Source: MFD01213-c1 sp963704405 (GTDB lineage: Bacteria; Planctomycetota; Phycisphaerae; Tepidisphaerales; Tepidisphaeraceae). Taken from it: 64,000 nt of DNA. Made by a program: the position numbers and the translations under genes. Under the pieces are notes generated by a model. It was not told the DNA's origin. It worked only from the letters and a program-made list of their open reading frames with translations, and ran no database searches. The stretch covers positions 2,232,001-2,296,000 of the forward strand of contig OY969903.1 of assembly GCA_963704405.1 (NCBI GenBank), given 5' to 3'. Below, one piece after another: positions 9,510 to 18,357 of the stretch. How positions within the stretch are numbered: the stretch's first letter is position 1; the number at the start of each line of letters is the position of its first letter.

Positions 9510-9656
9510 GTCCATCTCCTGTTGGCCGACCAAAAGAGCCGGCCCCTCTTACGGGAATTGACAACGCCCTGAAAGTCGTTGTTTGGGTCTTCACGGAGGA
9601 ACAACCAGCAACGGCTACTATCTTTACGAATGGGCAGAGGCAGTGTTCAGGGTCGA

Positions 9657-9684
9657 TTGTAGACCGGTAACGATGGTAATCAAG
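9657..9684 (-). promoter_or_regulatory. Probable sigma70-type promoter of clpC
   Basis: On the minus strand TTGATT (-35) and TACAAT (-10) are separated by 16 nt. They lie about 150 bp upstream of the clpC start, leaving a leader of about 140 nt. No CtsR or CIRCE operator is obvious. Confidence 0.5.
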
Positions 9685-9904
9685 GAACGCACGGTGCGCG
9701 GCGGAGGCCGTTGTTTGGACCCATTGATTGTTGTTATCGGCAGGACGATGGGGGAGGGATGGAGGGAAATTCGAAGGACGAATCAATCTCCGACTGACAA
9801 ATGCTCAAATGGCAAAACAGATGGGGCCTTGGAGGTGGGTGGTTGTGCATCCCGGGAGCGAGGCTTATGTTGGCGTGCTCAGCGGGGGAAAGGGAGAGGT
9901 TTTT
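9685..9904. other. Intergenic stretch, no feature seen
   Basis: This is the remainder of the gap between the clpC promoter and the plus-strand membrane protein. I see only a purine-rich segment and the ribosome-binding site of the next gene near its end. Confidence 0.4.
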
Positions 9905-10669
9905 ATGAGTCCGGCGGTGATTATCGTCTTTGGGTTGGTTGGGTTGGCGGGGATTATTCTTCTGGCAATGAATGCAGCGGCCCGGAATCGGGAGCGGCTG
10001 GCGGCGCTAGGGGCATGGGCGAGGGTGAACGGGTTTCAGTTTTCGGAGGGCGACCCGTACAACCTGGATGATCGGTTCAGCGGGCTGGGGGAGATTGGGC
10101 GGGGGCATGCAAGATATGCGTATGAGGTGTTATCGCGGCCAGCACCCGTGCCGACCTGGATGTTCCGGTATCAGTACCGGACCTGGGAAACCCGGACGGT
10201 TTCTGACGGCGAGGGAAGGTCGCATACCGAGACGTATGAGGAGACGCATTACCGAAGCTATCTCATCATCGAACTGGCGGCGGCATTTCCCAAGCTTTAT
10301 ATCCGGCCGGAAGGGTTTCTGGATAAGGTGAAGGCGTTGGCGGGATTTGATGACATTAATTTTGAGTCGGAGGCGTTCAGCCGCCGGTTTTATTGCAAGA
10401 GTGACAGCCGCGAGTTTGCATATGCGGTGATTCATCCGCAGATGATGGAATGGATGATGAATCAGCCGTTTGAAGGGCAGTTGGGCGGGAATGGGTTGTT
10501 CATGTCCGATATCACCCGGCTGAAGGACACCGACCAGGGAAGACAGCAAGCGCTGGAGATGGCGGCGGGATTCTTGAATCGGATACCGGATTTTGTGTGG
10601 CAGGATTATGGGAAGAGGGCGGCGGTGAAGTTGCCGGAAGTGAAAGGGGTGGCGCCAGCGGCGGGATGA
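9905..10669 (+). CDS. Hypothetical single-pass membrane protein
   Basis: A 254-residue protein starting MSPAVIIVFGLVGLAG, with GGGAGAGG about 6-8 nt upstream deciding the start. One N-terminal membrane segment (about 3-25) is followed by a soluble domain rich in aromatic residues (WMFRYQYRTWE, RRFYCKSDSREFAYAVIHPQMMEWM). The soluble part lacks recognisable catalytic residues. It loosely resembles planctomycete and actinobacterial proteins of unknown function with one N-terminal anchor. It converges on the AI-2E-type permease gene. Confidence 0.7.
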   Translation: MSPAVIIVFGLVGLAGIILLAMNAAARNRERLAALGAWARVNGFQFSEGDPYNLDDRFSGLGEIGRGHARYAYEVLSRPAPVPTWMFRYQYRTWETRTVSDGEGRSHTETYEETHYRSYLIIELAAAFPKLYIRPEGFLDKVKALAGFDDINFESEAFSRRFYCKSDSREFAYAVIHPQMMEWMMNQPFEGQLGGNGLFMSDITRLKDTDQGRQQALEMAAGFLNRIPDFVWQDYGKRAAVKLPEVKGVAPAAG

Positions 10670-10726
10670 ATTGAAGGGAAATGGGGGACGGTGTGGGAGC
10701 CAGCGGCACTGCTTGAGGCTATGCGG

Positions 10727-12835
10727 TCAGGCGGCGGGGGAGATGGGCTTATCTTTGGCACTTGTTTCGTTTTTTGTATCTGTCGCGTTTTTTGTGTTTG
10801 CAGCAGGCTCATTGGTGATAAGACGAGGCTGGATGAGTTGATGGACCTGATCCATCGCCTGGCGCAGGGTAGAGGTGAGTTGGACGGAATGGACGCAGGC
10901 AATGCGTTCCTTGGAGGATTTTAGGTCGCCGCGGAAGGTCCAGAGGCCGACGACGACGGCGATATCGGGGAGTTTGCCGTGGAGGCGTTTGCAGAGGTAG
11001 CGAGCATGCGTGACGGCGGCGGGGGGCAGGGCCGAGACGCAGACGAGATCGGCCTTTAGGTTTTCGACGGTTTCAACCATTTCGCTGGCGAGGCGGTCGA
11101 CAGAAAGGGTGGAGGCGCAGTAACCGCGGAATTGCAAAAGCTGGGTGAACATGATGCCGGCGATTTCATCGGCTTCATCGTGGGCGGGGAGGCAGACGAC
11201 ATTTATTTCACAGCCTTGCGGCAGCATCATGCGGGTATTTTCTGATTCGTGGACGGCCTGAATGCGCTGGGGCACTGAGGCAGGTTCCGGGGGGCGGGGA
11301 TTATCGCTGGCGCCGGTGGGATTTTTGGCGCGATCGACCGTGTCCTGGGCCTGGCGGGTGACCAGTGCGGTGCGCTCGCGGTCACTGAGTTCGTCGAGGA
11401 TGTCGCGCAAGCCGCGGTGAATGGAATCATGACGGGTGTCGTCGAGATTGCCGGAATAGTGGTCGCGTTCGGCCATTGCGAGGGTGGGCATCAGGATGGT
11501 GTCATAGAGTTCTTCGAGCGGTGTTTTCTTGTAATATTCCATGACGAGCGTCGAGGCTTCTTCGTCGTCGAGCGCGAGCAGGCGCTGATAGACACGATCA
11601 GGCGGGCTGAGGGCAGGCTCATCGCCGAGCAGGATGTTGAGGAAGGCGAGGCCGGGGACATATTTTCCGACGACGACGAGACAGACGGTCATGGGGGTGG
11701 AGAGGAGAAGCCCAACAGGCCCCCACAGCCATGTCCAGAAGGCGGCGGCGACCAGGACGGCAAGCGTGGCAAGACCGGTGCTGGAACCGAAGAGAAGCGG
11801 TTCGAAGACGTTGGCGGCGATGATTTCGATCAGGCCGTAGGAGAAGAGGGTTTCCAACGACACGCGGGCGCTGGAATAGACGGCCAGGGAAATCAGCAGT
11901 GGAAGGATGGCTGAGATCCAGACGCCAACGTAGGGGATGAAGCGAAGAAGGGCGGCGAGCAGGCCCCAGAGTGCGGGGTTGGGGAAGGGTTGGCCATTGA
12001 TTTTTCCGATGGTCCAGAGGCAGAGCATGACGGCGATGCCAACCGAGCCGTTGACGATGGACTGCATCAGCAGGTAGCGGCTGACACGGTCGCCGGCGTC
12101 ATCAAGCGCTTCGGTAGTGATGGTGAGTTGATTGCGACCGACGAGGCGGATGAAGCGATCACGGAGGTCTTCTCGCTGGATGAGCATGAAGATGGTGAAG
12201 ACGCTGACGATGAAGGCTGTTCCGACCGGGCCGAGGACGTGCCCGCCGATGTTCTCCAGGAAACCAAAGGGACCGCCGGAAACTTGTTCGGAGCCGGCAT
12301 TGGCGAGGGTTACGGGGACGGGGGGCGGTGTCGGGCCGTCTGGTTTTTCGAGGGGCGGGTTGGAGGCGGGATTGGAAGCGTTGATCGCCGTTTGCGTGGC
12401 AGGGCCGGAAGTGGGGGCGGTTTGAGTGCTGGGGCCGGACGCCGGCGTGTTGAGGATGTGCTGCATTTCTTCACCGGCGTGTTTGACGCTGGCGAAGAAG
12501 CCGTTGCCGCTTTTGAGAGAAGATACTTTTGCTTCGATGTTGTCGCGATAGTTGTGAAGCTGAGTCGTGAAGTCGGCGAGCTGGTTGTAGACGACATAAC
12601 CAATGCCGCCGACGATGCTGAAGGCGATGGCGACGGTGATCAGAACGGCGGCGGCGCGCGGGAGCTTGAAGCGCTCGAGGCGATGTACGAGAGGGGCGAG
12701 CAGAAAGCTGAAAAGGATCGCCAGCGCGATGGGGACGAGAAATTCCTGCGCAAGATAGAGCGCGGCGACGATGATGGCGACGGACGCCAGCAGGAGGAAT
12801 CGGGCGACTTTGGGGGGGATGTCGGGTTTAGCCAT
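10727..12835 (-). CDS. AI-2E (PerM) family permease with C-terminal Rossmann-like domain
   Basis: A 702-residue membrane protein. The N-terminal half has the AI-2E/PerM layout: paired N-terminal helices (VARFLLLASVAIIVAALYLA, ALAILFSFLLAPLVHRLERF), a long extracytoplasmic insertion with a Pro/Ser/Thr-rich spacer, and four C-terminal helices including IPYVGVWISAILPLL and the WGPVGLLLSTPMTVCLVV signature. From about residue 536 a separate alpha/beta domain follows (INVVCLPAHDEADEIAG, LKADLVCVSALPPAAV, PDIAVVVGLW), resembling a B12-binding fold; the ligand His of DxHxxG or HxxG motifs is absent (ADEIAG). The tail is Thr/Asn/Lys-rich. Family members include exporters and Na+/H+ antiporter-like proteins; the substrate is unknown. 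The start MAKPDIPPK is chosen because the upstream extension is low-complexity. Confidence 0.88.
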   Translation of the reverse strand: MAKPDIPPKVARFLLLASVAIIVAALYLAQEFLVPIALAILFSFLLAPLVHRLERFKLPRAAAVLITVAIAFSIVGGIGYVVYNQLADFTTQLHNYRDNIEAKVSSLKSGNGFFASVKHAGEEMQHILNTPASGPSTQTAPTSGPATQTAINASNPASNPPLEKPDGPTPPPVPVTLANAGSEQVSGGPFGFLENIGGHVLGPVGTAFIVSVFTIFMLIQREDLRDRFIRLVGRNQLTITTEALDDAGDRVSRYLLMQSIVNGSVGIAVMLCLWTIGKINGQPFPNPALWGLLAALLRFIPYVGVWISAILPLLISLAVYSSARVSLETLFSYGLIEIIAANVFEPLLFGSSTGLATLAVLVAAAFWTWLWGPVGLLLSTPMTVCLVVVGKYVPGLAFLNILLGDEPALSPPDRVYQRLLALDDEEASTLVMEYYKKTPLEELYDTILMPTLAMAERDHYSGNLDDTRHDSIHRGLRDILDELSDRERTALVTRQAQDTVDRAKNPTGASDNPRPPEPASVPQRIQAVHESENTRMMLPQGCEINVVCLPAHDEADEIAGIMFTQLLQFRGYCASTLSVDRLASEMVETVENLKADLVCVSALPPAAVTHARYLCKRLHGKLPDIAVVVGLWTFRGDLKSSKERIACVHSVQLTSTLRQAMDQVHQLIQPRLITNEPAANTKNATDTKNETSAKDKPISPAA

Positions 12836-12953
12836 ATTGTGCTGGGATAATCTACGGGAACTTGGGAATTGAGGGCATGGGGAAAGTAGAGGGGAAGATT
12901 TGGACGGAAGAAATTTGCGGGTGCGATTTGAATCCGCATTCCGCATTCCCAAA

Positions 12954-13526
12954 TCAGACAAACGGCTCAGGGCCGAGGATGGTGGCAGTGAATGTTTGCA
13001 ATCTCGCGGCAGGGTGTTGCCACATTTTTGGGGGAAAGTTCATTTTTTCGGTGCAGAGGCGGTCCAGGAGTTGTTCTTTGGTCCAGCCGGTTTCTTTGGC
13101 AACCTGGGGGAGGAAGCACCCGGTGCGGTTGCTGATGGTGAGATAGATGCCTTCGATGGCGGGATCGAAATCGAGTGGCGTGGGGACGGGTTTTAAGGGG
13201 GAGAGGATGCTGATCTCGATGCTGAGACAGGCGAGTTCGTGCAGGTGGACCTTGTGATTGATGAAGCGGGGGTCGGCGAGAACGCTGACCGCTGTTTGCT
13301 GGACGACCTGGGTGACGGGGGCGCTGGCGTCGAGGCGGCCGACGCAGCCGCGCAGGCGATGGGTGGTGAGTTCGTGGAGGGAGACGAATGAGCCGGCAGG
13401 TTGATGCAAGGCGGGATCGGTGTCAGTGACCGGCGAGAGCGGTTCGCAGCGCAATGTGTTTTGGATGGCGGCGCGGGCGATGTCGAGCAGACGCGCGGAT
13501 TGTTCGGGCGTGAACTGCATGTGCAT
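12954..13526 (-). CDS. AMMECR1 domain protein (AmmeMemoRadiSam system protein A-like)
   Basis: A 190-residue AMMECR1-family protein. It carries the conserved LRGCVGRLDA motif near the middle, followed by DPRF, and the C-terminal 'LPQVAKETGWTKEQLLDRLC' segment typical of the family. Biochemical function is unsettled; in some genomes it accompanies a Memo-like protein and a radical SAM enzyme, neither of which is adjacent here. MHMQFTPEQ is taken as start, with MQF two codons later as an alternative. It is upstream of the AI-2E-type gene on the same strand with a 118-bp gap, so co-transcription is possible. Confidence 0.88.
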   Translation of the reverse strand: MHMQFTPEQSARLLDIARAAIQNTLRCEPLSPVTDTDPALHQPAGSFVSLHELTTHRLRGCVGRLDASAPVTQVVQQTAVSVLADPRFINHKVHLHELACLSIEISILSPLKPVPTPLDFDPAIEGIYLTISNRTGCFLPQVAKETGWTKEQLLDRLCTEKMNFPPKMWQHPAARLQTFTATILGPEPFV

Positions 13527-13639
13527 TATAGTAACGCGTTCCAAGAGAGGGGGGTACTTATAATAGACAGGCGCGTGTGTTGGAGCGATGCTTTCGCTTT
13601 GATGTTCATGATGCGATTGCGGTACTGGAGGTTGTTGCC

Positions 13640-13825
13640 GTGGATGATTTTCCAGGGATGCTGCTTTTTATGTTCGTGATTGCGATCATGATTGCAATCG
13701 TCATCACGACGGCCAGGCGGTATCGGCGGCACACGTTGCTGACCGATGTGCGGCTTTGCCGGGCCTGCGGACAAAGTCATCCGGCGTTTGCCCAGTTCTG
13801 CAAGCGATGCGGCGCGAAGTTATAG
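13640..13825 (+). CDS. Small membrane-anchored zinc-ribbon protein
   Basis: A 61-residue protein. A hydrophobic helix (about 7-24) is followed by a basic patch (RRYRRH) and a CxxC-x10-CxxC zinc ribbon (Cys40, 43, 54, 57: CRACGQSHPAFAQFCKRCG). The start is a GTG with GGAGG 8 nt upstream; an ATG six codons later is the alternative. It immediately precedes the two SPFH genes (63 bp), suggesting one operon. Likely a small adaptor at the membrane; function unknown. Confidence 0.6.
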   Translation: MDDFPGMLLFMFVIAIMIAIVITTARRYRRHTLLTDVRLCRACGQSHPAFAQFCKRCGAKL

Positions 13826-13888
13826 CAGGCGGTTTTGCGGTGAAATGAATTCAACTGCAATCGATCGCGTACTTTTGGGGAGTTTGCT

Positions 13889-15532
13889 ATGCCTGATATT
13901 AAACCACCACATATGCCGGGTTCGGATGAGGGGAATTATTCCCGCAGGCCGCGGTGGTCGGCGCTCGACCTGGCGACGCGCGGCGTGGGGCTGGCGCTTG
14001 CGCTGGTCGTGGCTTATGGATTGTATTTCTGGCTCGTTCGGCGCGTGGTCGTCGGACCGGGGCAGGTGATGGTCCTGCTGAAGAAAGATGGATCGCGAAG
14101 CCTGCCGGGCGATCAGATCATCATTCCTCGCCCGCCTGAGAAGTCGGATGCCCGCTATGCGGAGTGGGAGAAAATGTATGGGGACTGCAACGGGATTCTC
14201 GAGCAGGTGTTTCCGACGGGTGTCTATTTCGCCTTCAGTCCGTGGGATTACGATCGCACGGTGATTGACATGGCGGCGGCGGATGTGCCGAGCGATAAGA
14301 TCGGGATTGTCGTCAAGAAGTTTGGGACGAAGCTCGGTCCGGGGCAGGTGATCGCGGATATCGGCCGCGATCAGCGCGGGCCGCTGCCCGGGACGCTGCC
14401 GCCGGGAAAGTATTACCAGTTTGCGAATCCGTATGCGTATGAGATCAAGCTGGTGGATCCGGTGCAGGTGAATCCGGGATATCGCGGTGTCGTTACCAAC
14501 ATGGCGGCTCATGCCGCGAAAAATCCGGACGATTATCTCGTCGATGACGGCGAGCAGGGCGTGCAGCGGCACACGGAGCCGGAGGGGTATCGATATATCA
14601 ATCCGTTTGAGAAGCGCGTCACGCCGGTGACGATTCGGTCACAGCGATTTGAGATGACCGGCGATGAATCGATCCGGTTTCCATCTTCGGACAGTTTTGA
14701 AATCAAGATGGAGGGATTTGTGGAATGGTCCGTGATTCCCGACAAGCTGCCGTTGATTTACACGCAATATGGGGAGGGGAATGAGCTGCTGCCGCTGCTG
14801 GAGGAGAAGGTGATTCTGCCTTACGCGCGGAGTTTCTGCCGGCTTGTCGGCAGCCAATACAGCGCACGCGATTTTATCAGCGGCGACACCAAGTTGAAAT
14901 TTCAACAGGACTTTGAAACCCGGCTGCGCGAAGCGTGTGAAAAGCAGGGGATCGAGATTCTTCAGGCGCTGGTGCGGGATATCGTTCCGCCGGACAACAT
15001 TAAGAATCCGATCAACGATCGTGAAATCGCCAAGCAGCAGATCAAGACCCTGGAGCAGCAGATTCAGGTCGCCAAGAGCCAGACGGAATTGGCGACGCAG
15101 GAGGCGCTGAGCGAGCAGAACCAGGGGATCGGCGATGCGAACAAGCAGGTGGTAACGATCACAAAGATGGCCGAACAGCGCCGTGATGTCGCGATCACGC
15201 AAGCACAGCAGCAATTGGCCGTCGCTAAGCTGAAGCTGGAAGCGGCCCAGAAGCAGGCGGATGCGACGGTTGCAACAGGACAGGCGGAAGCGAACGTGAT
15301 CCTGCTTCAGCAGCAGGCGCAGGCGGAGCCGGTGCGGCAGCAGGTTTCAGCCTTCGGAGGAGGCAATATGTACGCGCAGTTTTTCTTCTATCAGAAGGTC
15401 GCGCCATCGGTGAAGTCGATCATGGCGAATTCAGATGGGCCGTTCGGTGATTTATTCAAGCAGTTTCTGAAGCCGGCCGCCGAGACGAAGGCGAATACGG
15501 ACAAGGCGAAGCTGACTGCGGCTCAGCCGTAG
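13889..15532 (+). CDS. SPFH/band-7 domain protein (first of pair)
   Basis: A 547-residue membrane-anchored scaffold-type protein. A Trp- and Arg-bearing N-terminus and one membrane helix (about 27-47) are followed by repeated beta modules of the form 'RG..LPPGKYYQFANPYAYEIKLV' (about residues 100-240). An SPFH domain follows (about 250-380) and then a long coiled-coil rich in Gln and Ala (about 380-480). The C-terminus contains AFGGGNMYAQFFFYQKVAPS, found in related form in the next gene. SPFH proteins form oligomeric rings or microdomains in the inner membrane. GGGGAG 6 nt before ATG supports the start. The next gene begins 56 bp downstream and is a paralogue, so the pair probably form a hetero-oligomer. 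Confidence 0.85.
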   Translation: MPDIKPPHMPGSDEGNYSRRPRWSALDLATRGVGLALALVVAYGLYFWLVRRVVVGPGQVMVLLKKDGSRSLPGDQIIIPRPPEKSDARYAEWEKMYGDCNGILEQVFPTGVYFAFSPWDYDRTVIDMAAADVPSDKIGIVVKKFGTKLGPGQVIADIGRDQRGPLPGTLPPGKYYQFANPYAYEIKLVDPVQVNPGYRGVVTNMAAHAAKNPDDYLVDDGEQGVQRHTEPEGYRYINPFEKRVTPVTIRSQRFEMTGDESIRFPSSDSFEIKMEGFVEWSVIPDKLPLIYTQYGEGNELLPLLEEKVILPYARSFCRLVGSQYSARDFISGDTKLKFQQDFETRLREACEKQGIEILQALVRDIVPPDNIKNPINDREIAKQQIKTLEQQIQVAKSQTELATQEALSEQNQGIGDANKQVVTITKMAEQRRDVAITQAQQQLAVAKLKLEAAQKQADATVATGQAEANVILLQQQAQAEPVRQQVSAFGGGNMYAQFFFYQKVAPSVKSIMANSDGPFGDLFKQFLKPAAETKANTDKAKLTAAQP

Positions 15533-15588
15533 CAATGCCCCCTGCGGCGAAGAAATGACCGGATGCCGGATCGAAGAAGAGGTGAGCA

Positions 15589-17241
15589 ATGAATCGTATT
15601 CAAAAAAGCCTGGTCGCAATTGTCGCTACGGCAGTGGTGCTTTATGGCGCGTGGGTGGCGGTGAAGTGGACGACGATGCGCGTATTCGTGGCGCCGAACC
15701 AGGCGCTGGTGGTCATCAATAAATTTGGCGATGCGCTGCCGCCGGGTCGCGTGGTGGTTCCGGCCGGTGAGACGAAATACAAAGGCGTGCGCGAGGAAGT
15801 GCTCGGGCCGGGCCGGTATTTTCTAAACCCGGTGGAGTATGACTGGAAGCTGGTGGACCTGGTGGATATCCCGGCGGGCGACCCGCAGCATTGGCAGTGG
15901 ACGCCGCAGGGGGCGCTGAAGGATGAGACGATCGCGCCGATGGTCGGGCTGGTATCCATGAAAGAGGGTAAGGAATCGACGGCGGACCAGGCGGTAGTGG
16001 ATGCCGGATTTCGCGGCATCCAAAAAGATGTGTTGACGCCGGGCACGTACAAAATCAATCCGTATCAGATGGAAGTGACGCAGGTGCCCGCGGTGGTGGT
16101 GCCGCCGGGTTCGGTAGGCGTGGTGACCCGGCTGATGGGACAGGATGTCGCCGAGGTGACGAGCGCGACGCTGACGGCGATTAAACAGAGCACGACCGCG
16201 CCGGCATCAGAGACAAATGCGCCCGCTCCCAGCCGGTTAGTGGTGGGGCCAACGCAGCGGGGCATCCTGAAGGATGTGCTTCAGCCGGGTATTTATTACC
16301 TGAATCCCCGGTCGGTGAAAGTGACGATTGCGCCGATTGGATATGACCAGATCACGCTCGATCACAGCAACAATAAGGCCATCCGGTTTTACAGCAACGA
16401 TGGATACCAGGTGGAAGCGGATTTCACGCTGGTGTGGGGAAGGTCGCCGTCGGATGTGCCGAATATCGTGGCCAATATCGGCGATACGGTGAATGTCGAG
16501 CAGAACGTCATCGAGCCGGCAATGAAGGCGGCATGCCAGAACGAAGGGGCGAAGTACACGGCCAGGGAGCTGATCCAGGGCGCGACGCGATCGAAATTCC
16601 AGGACGATCTCTCCTCATCATTGGAAGCGCAGGTGCAGGCGCGAAATATTCACGTGCTGCTGGCGCTGATTCGAAATATCACCATCAAGGACAACAGCGG
16701 CAAGGATGCGACAATGGGCCTGCTGGCGACGATTCAGCAGGCGAATATTGAAGTGGAGCGGGACCTGACCAATAAACAGAAGACACAGACTGCAACCGTT
16801 AAGGCGAATCTGGCGCAGGCATTGAAACTGGTCGATGTGGCGAGGGAAACCGTGGCGGCTGAGACGAATGTGAAGGTAGCCAACATCCTGGCCGACGGAC
16901 AGAAAAAGGCGGCGGAGATCGACGCCGACCGCGATCTGCAAATGGCGACGATCAACCTGGAAGTCGCGCAGCTTGATGCGCAAAAAGCGCTAATCCTGGG
17001 CAAGGCGGGAGCGCAGGTGGATCAGATGAAGAAAGACGCAGAAGCGCAAGGAGCCAAGATGATGATCGATGCGTTCGGCTCCGCGCAGGCGTACAACATG
17101 TATACGTTTGCCAAAAGTTTTGAGCCGAAGGAACTGCGGTTTATCTTCGCCGGGCCGGGCACTTTCTGGACGGATTTGAAGAGCTTCCAGGAGCTTGGCG
17201 CGGGGCAGGTGATTCAGGATCAGGTGGAAGGCAAGAAGTGA
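15589..17241 (+). CDS. SPFH/band-7 domain protein (second of pair)
   Basis: A 550-residue paralogue of the preceding protein. One N-terminal helix (about 7-27) is followed by three 'PGxYxxNP' modules: LGPGRYFLNPVEYDWKLV, LTPGTYKINPYQMEVTQV and LQPGIYYLNPRSVKVTI. Two are introduced by an 'RGI.KDV' segment. An SPFH domain then covers about 255-400 (FTLVWGRSPSDVP, VIEPAMKAACQNEGAKYTA), and a long Ala/Gln/Lys coiled coil runs to about 490. The tail AFGSAQAYNMYTFAKSFEP matches the neighbour. Length, order of parts and the shared tail indicate tandem duplication followed by divergence. It probably assembles with the first protein at the membrane. The gene ends 13 bp from the convergent next gene. 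Confidence 0.85.
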   Translation: MNRIQKSLVAIVATAVVLYGAWVAVKWTTMRVFVAPNQALVVINKFGDALPPGRVVVPAGETKYKGVREEVLGPGRYFLNPVEYDWKLVDLVDIPAGDPQHWQWTPQGALKDETIAPMVGLVSMKEGKESTADQAVVDAGFRGIQKDVLTPGTYKINPYQMEVTQVPAVVVPPGSVGVVTRLMGQDVAEVTSATLTAIKQSTTAPASETNAPAPSRLVVGPTQRGILKDVLQPGIYYLNPRSVKVTIAPIGYDQITLDHSNNKAIRFYSNDGYQVEADFTLVWGRSPSDVPNIVANIGDTVNVEQNVIEPAMKAACQNEGAKYTARELIQGATRSKFQDDLSSSLEAQVQARNIHVLLALIRNITIKDNSGKDATMGLLATIQQANIEVERDLTNKQKTQTATVKANLAQALKLVDVARETVAAETNVKVANILADGQKKAAEIDADRDLQMATINLEVAQLDAQKALILGKAGAQVDQMKKDAEAQGAKMMIDAFGSAQAYNMYTFAKSFEPKELRFIFAGPGTFWTDLKSFQELGAGQVIQDQVEGKK

Positions 17242-17254
17242 CCGCCGATCGAGT

Positions 17255-18169
17255 TCAGTCCGTGATCGGCTTGCCGTCGACGGCGAGGGATTGGTCTTTT
17301 TCGCTGGCGCTGCCTGTCACGGTGTGATCGGTGCCGGCGACGGGGGCGGTGATTTCAAAGCGCCAGGTCTTGGGGTGGAATTCGCCGTGGAATTTGCCTT
17401 CGGTGCTGTCCCCCTGGACGTGAATGCTGTCGGGCAGCTTGAACATGATCGGCGGTTCATCAAAGTAGGCGTTGGTGGCACGGGGTTGGAATTTGATGTC
17501 GGTCATGTCATAGCCGGCTTCTTTGAACTTATGCTGAATGGCGCGGGTCATCTGGCCGACGATATTGTCTTCGGCCTTGGCTGAAATTTCCTTCCACTGA
17601 GCGTTGGCTTTCATCGGACCTTCCTCAGCCCAGAAGACGGCGGCGGGAATCAGAATCGCCAGGATGACCAGGATGATCATCCCCGGCGACATATGAAATC
17701 GCGGAACAGCGACGGGGCCTTTAGCCTGCCTGTTTTTTCCTTGTGGGGGAGCGGCGGCAGCAATAGCCGCGGCAGCCGACCCTTTTTTCGCCTTCTTCAC
17801 CGGGGCCGACTCATCACGTGGAGCAGGCGCAAAAACTTCCGGCGCTCCGAGGCCCAGCATATCGTCCGCCAGATCGTCGATCGCTGGTTCGATGGCAGGC
17901 GGTTGAATGGGAATGGGCGCTGATGCTGCCGCTTGTCTTGTAATTTGTCGCGGTGAGGATGATTTCGGCAGCGCGGGCAATGTCGGCGATGCCTCAGCCT
18001 TCAGGGATGAAGGCGGCGCAGGTGGTGGCGGGGGGGCTGTGACGGGCGAGGCTGACGCCGCGGGAATGGAGAGTGTTTGCCCGCAGGCGGGGCAGCGTGT
18101 TTTCTTGCCGGCGTATTGATCGCCGGTCTTGAATCGTTTCCCACACTGGCAGGCGACGGATATCGACAT
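17255..18169 (-). CDS. Zinc-ribbon, proline-rich, single-pass membrane protein
   Basis: A 304-residue protein of unknown function. Cys7, 9, 26 and 29 (CQCG...CPAC) form an N-terminal zinc ribbon of the type common in planctomycete regulatory and membrane proteins. Residues 38-160 are low complexity, rich in Pro, Ala, Ser and Lys. One membrane helix (MIILVILAILIPAAVFW) lies near 165-182. The last 120 residues are an extracytoplasmic domain with no motif I recognise. The ribbon would be cytoplasmic and the C-terminal domain outside if the basic patch before the helix stays in. It is convergent with the SPFH operon. Confidence 0.7.
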   Translation of the reverse strand: MSISVACQCGKRFKTGDQYAGKKTRCPACGQTLSIPAASASPVTAPPPPPAPPSSLKAEASPTLPALPKSSSPRQITRQAAASAPIPIQPPAIEPAIDDLADDMLGLGAPEVFAPAPRDESAPVKKAKKGSAAAAIAAAAPPQGKNRQAKGPVAVPRFHMSPGMIILVILAILIPAAVFWAEEGPMKANAQWKEISAKAEDNIVGQMTRAIQHKFKEAGYDMTDIKFQPRATNAYFDEPPIMFKLPDSIHVQGDSTEGKFHGEFHPKTWRFEITAPVAGTDHTVTGSASEKDQSLAVDGKPITD

Positions 18170-18357
18170 GACCAGCCCTCTTCTGAATTGCTACTTGTCC
18201 CGGCAGGCGGCCAAAGTACCGTGAATGACCGGGACGCTCAAGTTCGTGAGTGGCAAGGGAACTGGACAATACCGCTGATGATCGCGAGCAATGGCTGAGA
18301 ATCAGTCTTGCCCGTTGTGCGCCCAGCGGATACCTGTGGGAAGCCGTGAATCGTAAA

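Noticed and set aside
11228..11230. Cobalamin binding by the AI-2E-type permease tail
   Set aside because: The domain looks like the fold, but the ligand histidine is not there (ADEIAG), so binding should not be claimed.
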